Origin: Forficula auricularia
Lineage: Eukaryota; Arthropoda; Insecta; Dermaptera; Forficulidae
Assembly: GCA_024734495.1 (NCBI GenBank)
Contig: JALMQS010000075.1
Location: forward strand, 9,471,313-9,535,312
Reading direction: 5' to 3'
DNA length: 64,000 nucleotides
Shown here piece by piece: positions 21,964 to 32,948 of the stretch (positions are counted from its first letter, which is position 1; each line of letters begins with the position of its first letter). The position numbers were made by a program, and so were the translations under genes. Under the pieces are notes generated by a model. That model was not told the origin of the DNA and did no database searches. It saw only the letters and a list, made by a program, of their open reading frames with translations.

Positions 21964-22969
21964 CTAGCTGCAAGGCCCGCCTTCGGCGCCCCCTGGCCCA
22001 CCAGCCCTCGAACCCCACTCTCACCCCCCACTCCCACCCACCACACCCCCTGAAACCCACCCAGCACCCCCACCCTCCGTACCGTGCCCAACCCCCGCCC
22101 CCAAAACCCCACCCCCGCACCATGCACCCGTTCCCAACCCCCGCCTCCACACCACCACCCGCACCCCACCCACCTCGGACCCCGCACCCCATCCACCCCG
22201 GACCCAACCCCGCGCCCTCCAACCCTGCGCACCACACCCCCGCCTAGCTGCCTGGACCTCACCCCCGCTATGCCCCCTGGGCTCCACCCCGCACCACCCC
22301 CTGCACCCCCACTCTACTCCGCCTTCTAGTGACCCACAGATTATGTATACAAAATTTGGTTGAGTTTGGCCCAAGAGAAAGAATTTTCATTTTTTGACCC
22401 CCCCCCCCCATTTTGGGTGGTTAGTTTTTGTATTTCTAGCTCTTTAGAGGCCCAGAGATTATGTATACAAAATTTGGTTGAGTTTGTTCCAAGGTGAAGA
22501 ATTTTCATTTTTTCACCCTCACCCCTTTTTGGGCTGATTTTTGGGGAAACTTTTTTAAACAAAAGTTGTCAGAAATCACATCTCCTACAACTTTATCAAA
22601 ACATTTGCTGTAGGGTTAATAGTTTAGGAGTTATTTGATAATTTTCATTTATCCCCCCCCCCCCAAAACCCTTCTTGGGTCAAAATATCAAAACGCTATA
22701 TAGCTAAAAACGTAAGTTAGAAGACATCTGATTTAAATATGAAATTTCATAATAATCCCTTCAGCCGTTTTTACGTGAATCGTGAGCAACTTTTCGGAAA
22801 CCACTGAAACAGACATACATACATACAGACATACATATATACATACAGACAGGAATTTTGTTGAGGGTGTTTTCGTTAATAACTTTGCTTGAAATGTGTG
22901 CAACCAAAATTTGGCGTGTTTTGGAGCAATGTACAGACAAAACCTTAATTTTATATATATACTAGTAGA
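21964..22969 (-). mobile_element. Nonautonomous Helitron, second subfamily (complete)
   Basis: Minus strand: 5' TCTACTAGTATATATA preceded by A (22969), 3' hairpin CGCC-GAA-GGCG, then about ten bases and CTAG followed by T (21964). The G-rich strand of a long C-rich block (21985-22325) belongs to the element. At 22330-22515 it carries two units with GATTATGTATACAAA and TTTGGTTGAGTTTG, as in the ACTTTACC elements. No Rep/helicase ORF. Confidence 0.7.
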
Positions 22970-23391
22970 TGCTCGGGTGAGCGATTCTTTCATTAGAATC
23001 TGATCGATTGAAATAACGACAAAGAGCGCAGATATAATGATCTCTATTTCTTTAGAACTAAGGTGTATTACAAGAATGCGAAATAGAAGTTCACACCTGT
23101 ACCAAATACCATACAAGGTCAAACCTGTTTCAGACTATTAGAAATTAATTTGTCAATTTCTCTTATTCTAGGAATGGCCTTTTGCACTCGGATCAAAACG
23201 ATACTCGTTATATAGAGAGAGAATATTCAATTGGACTTCATTCAAACAAAAATGGACAAAAGAAATTACTTATTGCGGGTTGAACTATTAAGCCTACCGA
23301 GTTGAAAAAGTCTCCTATTTCTTTTGATTTGTAATCGGATGGAGAAATCCATTAAAATTTAATTCACAATTAACTTTACCGAGGCAATAAA

Positions 23392-23895
23392 TTTATAATT
23401 TTTCTCATTAATATATCAAAGAATAATTTACATATTAACGAGAATTTTCAAAAAGCGCGATCAAAAACAATTCTCGTTATTATGTCAATTATTCTTTGAT
23501 ATATTAATGAGAAAAATTATAAATTTATTTAACATCATTATTTCAAGTTAGAAATATATAAGTTCAGATATTATATTCACTCAATATTCACCACCAAATT
23601 CATTTGGTGATCCATCCGAATGTCATGCGGGCTATACGCAAAATGACGGATTGTAGCTAAATGGATCATATCTTTTTCTCTCTTGGTCCAGACTTAAGAC
23701 TCCGCAGACTCCAATAGCTTCAACCGCAGTAGTCTCGCAATATATATCTTTTTCAAAAAACGCGATCAAAACAATTCTCGTTAATACGTCAATTATTCTT
23801 TGACATATTAATGAGAAAAATTATAAATTTATTTAACATCATTATTTCAAGTTAGAAATATATAAGTTCAGATATTATTTTCACTCAATATTTGA
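23392..23895. repeat. AT-rich foldback plus direct repeat
   Basis: 23392-23452 is the inverse of 23470-23528 (AATTATAAATTTATT, TCAAAGAATAATT words). The block 23450-23590 recurs in direct orientation at 23753-23895, starting at AAAAACGCGATCAAAA-type words. Confidence 0.65.
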
Positions 23896-24852
23896 CAAAA
23901 ATCACCTATATTTGATTCGCGATTGAATCAAATGCAGGAAACATACGATTAATTTACCGAGGCAACACATAATTTTTTCCAAATAACCGTGACACCTGAA
24001 CGATACCTTCAAATCGGGATAGTCCCGGGCAAATCGAGACGTATTATAAGCTTACTTTTAACCCATCTATCATAATTAGGGTTTGGATTTATAAGCACTA
24101 AAGATCTTTAAAATAGGCAGACAACTAAGCACTAAAAATAACTAAAATGGGCACTTTAAAAGGCATTTTAAGTAAAAATAAGCACTTTAAAAGGCATTTT
24201 GAGAACAAAGGGCTAGACTTTTTCATTTTTGACCCCCCCCCCACCCTTTCTTGTTTGATACAATGTTTAAAACACATTAAAAAAATATTTTATCCTCTTT
24301 TTCAAAAATATATTCAGTTTTTTTCTAGTTTAATTTTTTCATTTTTTATACCTCTTCAAAATGTGGGAGATCTTTATGCTCTATCCTGTATAATGCAAAT
24401 TCCCATTAAAAAAAGAACAATACATACTATTTTTAGGAGACAAGAAAATTGAATCTTACGTAATACTTTGGAAATATCTCTAACAATTGTTGTAACTATT
24501 TGTTGCTTAAAGTTCGGAACAAGCTATTAAATATGGTCCATTTTTCGATTTTTAGGTGTCCTAGTCGACCCTGCCGCCGCCTAGCGGAACGATAAATAAT
24601 TTTTCGGAATATTTGATTAATAATTCAAAAAAACTTTCAAATTTAGAAAATGTATAGATATTAAAAAATGGAAATTGCCAATTTTAGCTAAAATATGCAC
24701 TAAAAAGGCATTTATATATGAAATAGGCACTAACACCCAGAATAGATCAAAATAGGCATTATAGGCACTCTGCCTCTTATTTTATTCGGAATTTCATGAA
24801 ACGCATAGATATCAGATTGGCCTAAATTTCAAGCCATAAATAAAAATAAGCA
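23896..24852. other. No gene seen; short internal repeats
   Basis: GCACTTTAAAAGGCATTTT occurs twice near 24149-24200, and AGGCACT/AGGCATT words recur to 24770, perhaps a degraded MITE. Confidence 0.4.
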
Positions 24853-25318
24853 GACGTGTTCTGATGTGGCCATCCACTTGACTTTACCATACAACCTGGG
24901 CCCTCACTTATATTTAATATAAAATTATTTATAATCGTGTAGGCGATGGAGGGTTAGCTTTTCCATTTTTAGACTCCTGGGGGCCCACATGTATACAAAA
25001 TTTGGTTGAGTTTGATACAAGAGCCTATATTTTCATTTTTGACCCAACAACCCCCTCCCCCATTTTAGGCGGTTAGTTTGTGCATTTTTAGACTTCTGGG
25101 ATCCCACTGATTATGTATACAAAATTTGGTTGAGTTTGCTCAAATGGCCTAGATTTTTAATTTTCAACCCCCCCCCCTTCACCCCCCCTTTAATTTGTGT
25201 CGATATGCACCAAAATCTAATCAGCTCTTAATCTCAATGGATCAAAACTACGTGTGAAATTGGTTTTGATATTCACACTAGTTTTTGAGCTAGCTCGTCC
25301 ACGAAATCCGAACCCTAA
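24853..25318 (+). mobile_element. ACTTTACC-ended element, copy 2 (3' truncated)
   Basis: Same 5' end as copy 1 and two of the ~118-base units. It stops at the 5' TC of the following Helitron, and its 3' part does not resume after that Helitron, so it was truncated. Confidence 0.75.
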
Positions 25319-26152
25319 TCTACTCTTATTAAACGAGCAAAAATTGTATATTTATTTGTTTGTTATATATATTTGTTTGTTTATATATTTGTATCTTAGT
25401 TCTATTTTGAAAACGGCTTTACCGATTTTGATGAAATTCACGGGTTAGGGGGTTTTTGGGGTGACAATTCGATCTGTCACGGTCTCATCTTCGACAAAAT
25501 TGTTTTTGATGGGTTTTTTCGTAATCAAATTAATTATTCTCAGGTAGACAAATCCCATTCTTAGGGTTTTAAAAAGGTTTCCCTTTTCCTTTTATACCCA
25601 GGCAGACAATGGGTTGTTTGTTTCATTGTTCTAAAAGGCCTTGAAGAAGTATTGTGATTGTGGATTTTAACATATTTTGTTCTCCCTAAACGTTAGAAAT
25701 ATTAATAAACGTTTTATAATTGTTTTTATAAAGAACTTTATTTATTTAATAGAATAAAAAATAATCAAGAATTTATTTAAAAATATATTTCGCATAAGCA
25801 GGTCTCAATTTTCTGAAAAAACAACACATTTTGATAGGTTTTATTTATTAACAATTGGATGAATAAAAATGAATCATATGGTTGAATCAAAACAGGTGCA
25901 GAAGGTGGGGCGCAGTGGTGGGGAATCCGGGGGTAGGGAGAGGTTTCGGGGGTGGGGTCGAGCGGGGTGGAGGGGGGGGGGGGGGCTACATTGGGCGACT
26001 ATTATATATTTTTGTATTTTTTTAATTTGAAAGCGGCTCTCAAATAAAAATCGACCTTTTTATCAGAATTTTAAATTAAAAATAATATTAAAATAAAGCT
26101 TTTAACTGAAGGAAGAAGTTACCGAGCATCGCTCGGTGCCTCCAGGTACTCA
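25319..26152 (+). mobile_element. Nonautonomous Helitron, copy 1
   Basis: Starts TCTACTCTTATTAAA after an A, ends with hairpin ACCGAGC-ATC-GCTCGGT (26121-26137), 11 bases, and CTCA before T (CTAA in copy 2). A G-rich tract at 25905-25987 lies ~165 bases before the end. It is nearly identical by eye to copy 2 (46925-48485) without that copy's insertion. No coding capacity. Confidence 0.8.
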
Positions 26153-26607
26153 TTATTAAAGTATTGTAACAAAAACGGCGGAGAATCAACATTTTTTTCT
26201 ATAGTCAGTGGGAAAAGTAAGATTAAATTGTTTATTATATGTATATGATTTTAAAATAAAATACATGAAATATTGACAAAGAGTGTCTTCTTTCACATAC
26301 GATACTTTCACATATATACACATTTATAATAATTTGATAAATTTTAAAGAAAAAAATAATCATAAATTCCATTTAAGATTATTTATTATTTAGATCATTA
26401 ATAATAATCATTCCTGATGGGAAGTCATAACATTTTATGCTTATTTAACATTTAAATTAAGAATTATAACTCAAAGGATTGTATGTGTTAATGTGTTAAT
26501 GGAATTTCGTTTACTAATGAAACACACGTAGTTACTTATCCATTTAAATACATTATATTTTCTGGATTAAAATGGATATTTTTATGTGCACTAGATATTA
26601 TTTATTA
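26153..26607. other. No gene seen
   Basis: AT-rich, no supported feature. Confidence 0.5.
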
Positions 26608-26609
26608 TA

Positions 26610-26967
26610 TAGTAAAACCTCGTTTATCCGGCCCTGATTTATCCGGATTGCATTTGTAGATATTTTTATTTTAATAAAAGTTCACATATATAATAATTTT
26701 TAACTCTGATAGCAAGAATGTAATTATAATTTCACCAAAAATTTGCTTTAATTTTGATATTTTTATATTGACGATGATGTGAAAAGTTATTTTTTTTTTT
26801 AACGTATGTATTTTTTTAAGCAATTCTATTTAATTTTGATATTATAAACATGTTTTTTTTATCGAAATAAATTCAAATTCCCTTATTTGAGGATTTATTT
26901 TGTTTTTATTACCCATATATCAGGATTATCCGGATTTTCGATTATCCGGGTAAACGAGGTTCTACTA
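26610..26967. mobile_element. pogo/Tigger-like MITE
   Basis: Termini TAGTAAAACCTCGTTTATCC and (reversed) TAGTAGAACCTCGTTTACCC, flanked by TA at 26608-26609 and 26968-26969. Such ACCTCGTTTATCCG ends are characteristic of pogo-type elements. A matching fragment end lies at about 39027-39052. Confidence 0.75.
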
Positions 26968-27290
26968 TATTTCATATTTTTTCTATGAGGTAAGTAATAT
27001 TTTTAATCCAAAAAGTCAAATATTTTTTTTAGTAAAAGTATTAATTCGTCTTTGCTTTCTATAACTTAAAGTATCTGACAGGCAGTTGACTTTAGACATT
27101 ATGAATTCTTTAAGCCAGTTTGGTTCTCGTTTGCTTATTTGAAGTGTAGATATATTTGAACAAAACAAGTTGAAACAAATGAATAAATAACAAGGAGTAA
27201 TAATTAATAAGGATTGTGGGGTTGGTGCAAGGTGAAACATCTTTAATAAAGTTAAAAGTAAATAAATATTATATGCAATATTCATTTACT

Positions 27291-27560
27291 ATGAGTTAAG
27301 ATTTTTAGGTCACTTGTTTCACATTAAAATTAAAAAAATAAAAGATGTAAATTTTTTCAATATATATATTTCGAGCTGTAAGCTCATCTTCAGGAAAGTA
27401 CAGAATTATAACTACATAATATACTATATAACGTTATAATTCTGTACTTTCCTGAAGATGAGCTTACAGCTCGAAATATATATATTGAAAAAATTTACAT
27501 CTTTTATTTTTTAATTTTAATGTGAAACAAGTGACCTAGAAATCTTAACTCATATCAAGT
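27291..27560. mobile_element. Foldback with hammerhead-like core in both arms
   Basis: Arms 27291-27410 and 27435-27550 are near-perfect inverted copies. Each arm contains CTGAAGA, a GAGC/GCTC hairpin and GAAATATATATATT. In the right arm the CTTTC before the core (27447-27451) can pair with GAAA after the AT-rich helix. Confidence 0.7.
27447..27490 (+). ncRNA. Hammerhead-like motif
   Basis: CTGAAGA at 27452-27458, one unpaired T, helix II GAGC/GCTC (27460-27463 with 27469-27472), GAA at 27473-27475, a self-complementary ATATATATAT helix III, then T and GAAA, which pairs with TTTC at 27448-27451. The mirror copy is on the minus strand at about 27365-27405. Confidence 0.4.
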
Positions 27561-27835
27561 GACCTAGAAATCATAACTCACATAGAAGGGAGTGTGGTGG
27601 CATAGAGCGGTGGAGTCCTCATGGGTATATCCCAAAAAAACAATAAACGATTTGACATATAGGGCGATGAGGGGATCTGTCCTTAATTTTTACACTTTCA
27701 GCAGTAAGAACATATAGAGACGTGCTGGTGTATGATTATTTTTTGTAAATACAAATGGAAAAAAAGAAATGTGAAATGTGAGTCAGGATTAATCCTGGCT
27801 CTCTCAGCCACCCGCTCTGAATCTGAATTAATTTA

Positions 27836-27942
27836 TTCTGAAGCTGAAAGCGTGAAAAGTTTGTAAATAAATTTGTATAATGGTCTTTTGTCTTTGTAGA
27901 GCCGGCCTGCTCCTCGGAGGCCCAATAAACAAAATATAAATG
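27836..27942 (+). repeat. Dispersed 3'-end-like repeat shared with 36112-36225
   Basis: Both copies start CTGAAGCTGAAAG and end in GGCC(C/T)A(A/C)TAAACAAAATA, like the 3' end of a LINE or SINE. The parent element is unknown. Confidence 0.5.
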
Positions 27943-29919
27943 AATATTCCATATAATATTTATTTACTTTTATCTTTAACAAGGAGTAATGTTTGGTGAA
28001 TATTCCAAGTTGCAGCCAAAATTAATTATTGTCTTTTTAGTCTGACCTGGAGAATTTTTTCGGGTTGACTGTCCATGATGAATTTATATTTTTTTTTAAT
28101 TTCTTAGATTTTTTCACTTTTCCATTAGATATTGATTGGGTCAACTCGACTAACATTGATCTGTGAAAACCGATGTTTTTCAAGTTGATTAAATTTATAT
28201 CCATTGGAAAAGGCCCCATAATTAGAAGGTGAGGAAAACAACTAAAAAAATATTCAGTCCATCAACCTAATTGATCTCACTAAACAAAAGTGAAAAGAAG
28301 ATAGTGAGTCTTTAGAAGCTGGACTGGAGGGAAGCTTAACCTAAATCTTGAAGCTCAAAAAATTATTGTAGAACTCAGGTAAAGTGGAAGAAGGCACGAA
28401 GTGAGTTCAATTCCCTAAAAACAAATTTACTAATGAGTTATTTTGACATTTCTTCAATTTTACTGTGAAGTAGTATATTAAGATGAGTATTCCAATCGTA
28501 TACTAATGGTACATAATGTTTTAGACGAAATTATTGATTTTATTGCTTCAAAGCACATGCCATGATAATATCAATAAATAAGCCAATTAAGTACTTATCG
28601 GACCGCATTCTGAGGTTTCCGTAAGTACCTTATAACTCCCCAATACTAGACATAAAATTTTCGTTCTTATTTGTTGCAGATAAGGAGGGAATGCTTGAAT
28701 TTCTAAAATTATTTCATAATTTTTAATTAAGCCGTTTGTAAACGCCGACAAGTAAATCAGAAATCACCTAAAAAATGACACTTTGGAGCTCTCCCTCACA
28801 CCGTCATTTCATATCGAAATAAACTTAAAAAATTAAATCTAATTCTACTTAAAGATACAGGTATTCTAAGGACTCTATAATAAAGAAATATTCTTTTTTG
28901 AACTCACATAAAATATGGCCCTCCCCAAAATAATCATTCAATTAAGATTTTAACAAGAATTTTAGTTTTCAGGAAAATGAATATATCTAAATATCATCTT
29001 TACAATTCCAAATTTTTATCCTATTTACTTTTCGAGCTATATGCAAATGATGAAAATTATTAGGATTCTGGTTTAAATTAAAACTGAACCCTAAAAATAG
29101 AAATTCTGTATACTTTTTTTACATGGGTCAACAAAAAAAGACAGTATGTGAGGGTCAAATTTTTTTATTTATCTAATTGCTACATTCTGAATGGCTTTCA
29201 TGATGGCAAGAATAATTACAAGATTTTCCAAGCAGTTATTGTTTGATACTATACTAAAACTAAAATTATTATTTTAAAACCGTCTAAAGCCAAATACATC
29301 TTCGCTGAGAACAGAACTGAACTACTTTCGAAAAATATTATTTTTTCTGGACTTTCTTTTAAGAAAAGTGTCGAATTAGTTAGTTTATCTGTTGTTATTT
29401 TATCCTCTCCTAAAGTGATTAATTTTTAAGGCACTGTTGGGCTTTCTGCCAAACAAAATGTCATTTTTAATTCCTATATATGTAGTATATATGAAAATTG
29501 CTTAATAGAAAAAAAAGTTTGAGTCATAATTTATTCTGAAATTTATTTATTATTATTTATTTTTGTCAAAAACAATTTTTGTATTATTTATTCGCAATAT
29601 ACATATTTATTTATTTATTATTATTTTTAATAATTTACAATTATTATAAAATCATCGGTTAATTTACCATATTATAAAAGGTTCTGTGATTAAGTAATTT
29701 TTATTTTAAACGAAAATTGTTTATTAAAGCTCATATCGTCAGCTGAGAATCCGAATGATCCAAGTCCACATAACCTTATTTTGAGAAATTGAATTTCAAA
29801 ATTTCCAGATCCATTGTTTTTAAATCGGCATAAGTAGGTACATTTATTACACTGAGTTTTAGAAGATACATAACTAAAAATATTATGGGACCAAGTGGTT
29901 TTGGTGAATTTTGTATACA
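27943..29919. other. No gene seen
   Basis: About 2 kb of AT-rich sequence without a recognisable repeat, ORF or RNA gene. If host single-copy DNA is present in the window, this is a likely place. Confidence 0.4.
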
Positions 29920-29923
29920 TTAA

Positions 29924-30638
29924 GGTAGTTGTATCACCAAATGCATTTTCTTAGGATTTTTTTTGAAATATAGACATATTTTTATTTAAATACTTCTGCA
30001 TCGATTGGTGGCAAAACGTAATTTATGAAGAATATAGTTCCGGAGATATTAAATTCCAAAGATAGAGCTTTTCAGACTCTTATAGTATACATTGCACTAT
30101 ATGGGGTATCGCAAAGTTTACATATATATTTAATTATAATTAAGAAACTCTTCTTGCCATTGTTATAAAAAACTAAACCAACATTAAAGAATAACTAATA
30201 CATTTTTTAAGAAAATTTTTATTCATAGATATAACACAGCTTCTGAGATAATAATGAATAAATAATTAAAAACGTATAATGAAAAATTTACACTAAATAC
30301 AAGCTGGCAACAACGCATTTATTTAACCTAAAAGTGGGTTAACTTTAGTAATTTTTTGACGTTTTTTCGCTTAAGCCATTGTCGCAACAGCTTTCAATCG
30401 CTTATTAAGGACTTTTGTTTTATAAATCTCCCTTTATAATGTGCTTTATCTGAAATTTCTATGATAAAATATATAGAAGCTCGGACAGTGTTGCCAGTTT
30501 TGTCAAACGAGCACGGGATTGGCTAGAAGTCGTACATAAACAGCAAAAACTTTTGGGCTTATGAATAATGAATCCTTATTGTCTGTTCTATATACTCTAG
30601 CACTAACTTTTTGCTAGTATTGTCGCGATATAACTACC
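29924..30638 (+). mobile_element. TTAA-flanked nonautonomous element, copy B
   Basis: TTAA at 29920-29923 and 30639-30642. Aligns with 4796-5518 from end to end, including TCGATTGGTGGCAAAA and CTTTTTGCTAGTATTGTCG. Confidence 0.8.
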
Positions 30639-30722
30639 TTAAGAGTTAAAAAATTTTAAAAAGGGATTTGGTTCACTCCAATTCTCAGGCGACGATATAA
30701 TATTACAGATTTTATAAATAAT

Positions 30723-31267
30723 TTATAGATGAAGTAAAATATTATATATGGAAATATTTATTTCAACTATAAAGTAATCCCGGTTAAACTTGAATGATAG
30801 ATATGGACGAGCAACTTGTTTTGTATAATTCTTTGCAAAGGTGAGAGTGGGTGTTCCACTTGGAGTAAAAAGACGATACACTTGAATTGGGATTGATTTA
30901 TGTTTAGTAGTTGTGATATCCAGTTGAATGGAAATGGATCTCTGAGCCAAGGGCTTTTTGTTCGCACGTTTCTCAAATGGTAACCCGGGATTAGAATGGC
31001 GCCTTGTATCAATTTCAATTTGATTTATTGAAAAAGACATGGATGTGTAAGGGAAGGACTTTTCATCTTAGACCGGGATGAAGGAATGCCAAAAGCGCCA
31101 TTGATTGAATTCCCGGGATGACGTTTCTCGGTTACTTCAGTATAGAGGTCGTCGTATCGACCGAGCCTTATTTCAATTCCCGTCAGGGTAGATGTCTCTA
31201 ACTTACCACAACATCCCTCAAAATTGTTCACTTTAGTTGGTTTACGCTCTCCTGTAAACCACAACAT
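30723..31267 (-). CDS. Unidentified coding-like ORF pair, probably frameshifted
   Basis: Two minus-strand frames overlap by 16 bases: 31267-31025 (80 codons) and 31040-30723 (105 codons). The first contains G-C-C-G-K-L-E-T-S-T, I-E-I-R-L-G, Y-D-D-L-Y-T-E-V and H-P-G-N-S-I-N-G-A-F-G; the second contains H-S-N-P-G-L-P-F and S-I-S-I-Q-L-D-I. The block is richer in GC and in balanced residues than its neighbours, which suggests former coding sequence, and the frame change suggests a pseudogene or two exons. I recognise no family. It could be an exon, a gene fragment carried by a transposon, or an old viral or retroelement insertion. Confidence 0.25.
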
Positions 31268-32297
31268 CTCATCTCCTGATCAAATTCCCTTCCCATTAAC
31301 AAGAGTAATAACAGTTAACCCAAACGGATAGGTATCCTGAAATTCCTCTTTTTATCAAGGATGCTTTACAGTACATAAATCAGATAAGGAAAAAATTATA
31401 TTACTAAATAAAAAGAACATAAATAATTTAAATTGTAACTATAGGATTGTTTTTGTAAACATTTAAGCAGTCTAGAAATTAAAAGATAATAAAAACTCGC
31501 AGAACAGTTTAATAATGATTAAAAAGAAAGAAGAAAATATTCCATGAGGAAGCTAAAATAAAATGTTTGAATTTATTAATAAAATAATATTTTGATAAAC
31601 TATTTATTATAAAATAAAAAATACAGAATGTACAAAAACTTCTATATAATATTAAAATTACAAACTGGTCTGGATACTACATACTAGACGAGTTAACATT
31701 AGTCAAGCACTCATGGGGGGTTTACAAAATTGAAACATAAAGAAAAAACTTTTGAGGCTCTGTCTATTAAGTATAAGAAGCACCCCCCCCACCCCAAATT
31801 TTTTTATAGGATATAATAAATTTTTTAAAGTTTCAGCTTTGTCTTAAAGGAGAGTTTTTGAAAATAATTTTCGCCAACACTGCTTGTGTTTTAAACTCAC
31901 TAAAAAATGTCCCTTGAATCCCGCTCTCTGAATAGAAATCTGACTGCGTCACCGACTTACGTACACCCATCTTTTATAACAAACCAATATAAAAATTTAT
32001 AAATTTACAATAAATAACTGTTCATTTTTTCAGAACAGTTTTTATTTGTTGTGTAACATTACTTATTTATATTATATATATATAGAAGAGAGAGGAACAT
32101 GGGGTATTATGGAATTCCATTTAAATTTTGTATTATATTTCAGATTAACAGTAATTTATGGAGTTAATCGATTTGGCAAGTGAAACATTCATTTAATGAA
32201 AAGGAAATAGCACTATAGATGAATAATAATAAATTTTGTTAAAATACTTATTGAACTATACTGGAATTTTCTAAATAGCTTACTTATTATTGACTTA
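31268..32297. other. No gene seen
   Basis: AT-rich; a C run at 31785-31797. No supported feature. Confidence 0.5.
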
Positions 32298-32305
32298 GTT
32301 TTCAA

Positions 32306-32469
32306 CGAGGGGTGAACCGAGACCTAAAATCTTGTACACCTACTACCACTTCACTTTCATTTCCAAGTAGAAGACAACAGATGACAATAGATTATCTAAT
32401 GAATTCCAAAGTAATTCCAAGTAATTCCAAAGACGGTGTACACCTAATTCAATCGCGGTTCACCCCTCG
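32306..32469. mobile_element. GAGGGG palindromic MITE, copy 2
   Basis: CGAGGGGTGAACCGAGACC and its inverse, with a perfect 8-bp duplication GTTTTCAA at 32298-32305 and 32470-32477. Confidence 0.85.
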
Positions 32470-32948
32470 GTTTTCAAGTTGATATGACGAAAAGTGAAAC
32501 CAAGCAAAGCACATATTTTTTTGATTTTGTTATTATTTTCACTTTAAAAAAATTAAATAAATTATTGAAGATTTATTCCCTCGACGCTTTCTCTACGAGA
32601 TGCATGCAAGTTATTATATTAAGTCACTATTAATAACATCACTAAAAAGAGAAAAATAATAATAATTTTTATAAAAAAAAATAAAACCGACTTTAAAAAA
32701 ACTAAATGCAACAAATAAAATAAAAAGAACTCAAAAATAAAAATAAAATGCACTAAAAGGTATAAAATAATTATCTAATTTAGTTACAACTAAACGAACA
32801 AATATTAACATGAAATCACTTTTGAAGTCGGTGCTAATCAAACTATATAAGCGAGCGTACTAAGTAAGATCCGTCGAGTGCGATTCAGAAAATGTTTATG
32901 TTTGGCTCCGACTTCAAAAAGTGATTTCATGTTAATATTTCGTCGTTT

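Noticed and set aside
21783..22374. Several overlapping 80-150-codon frames on both strands
   Set aside because: They arise from the C-rich tract of the Helitron at 21964-22969; proline- or glycine-rich text in all frames is low complexity.
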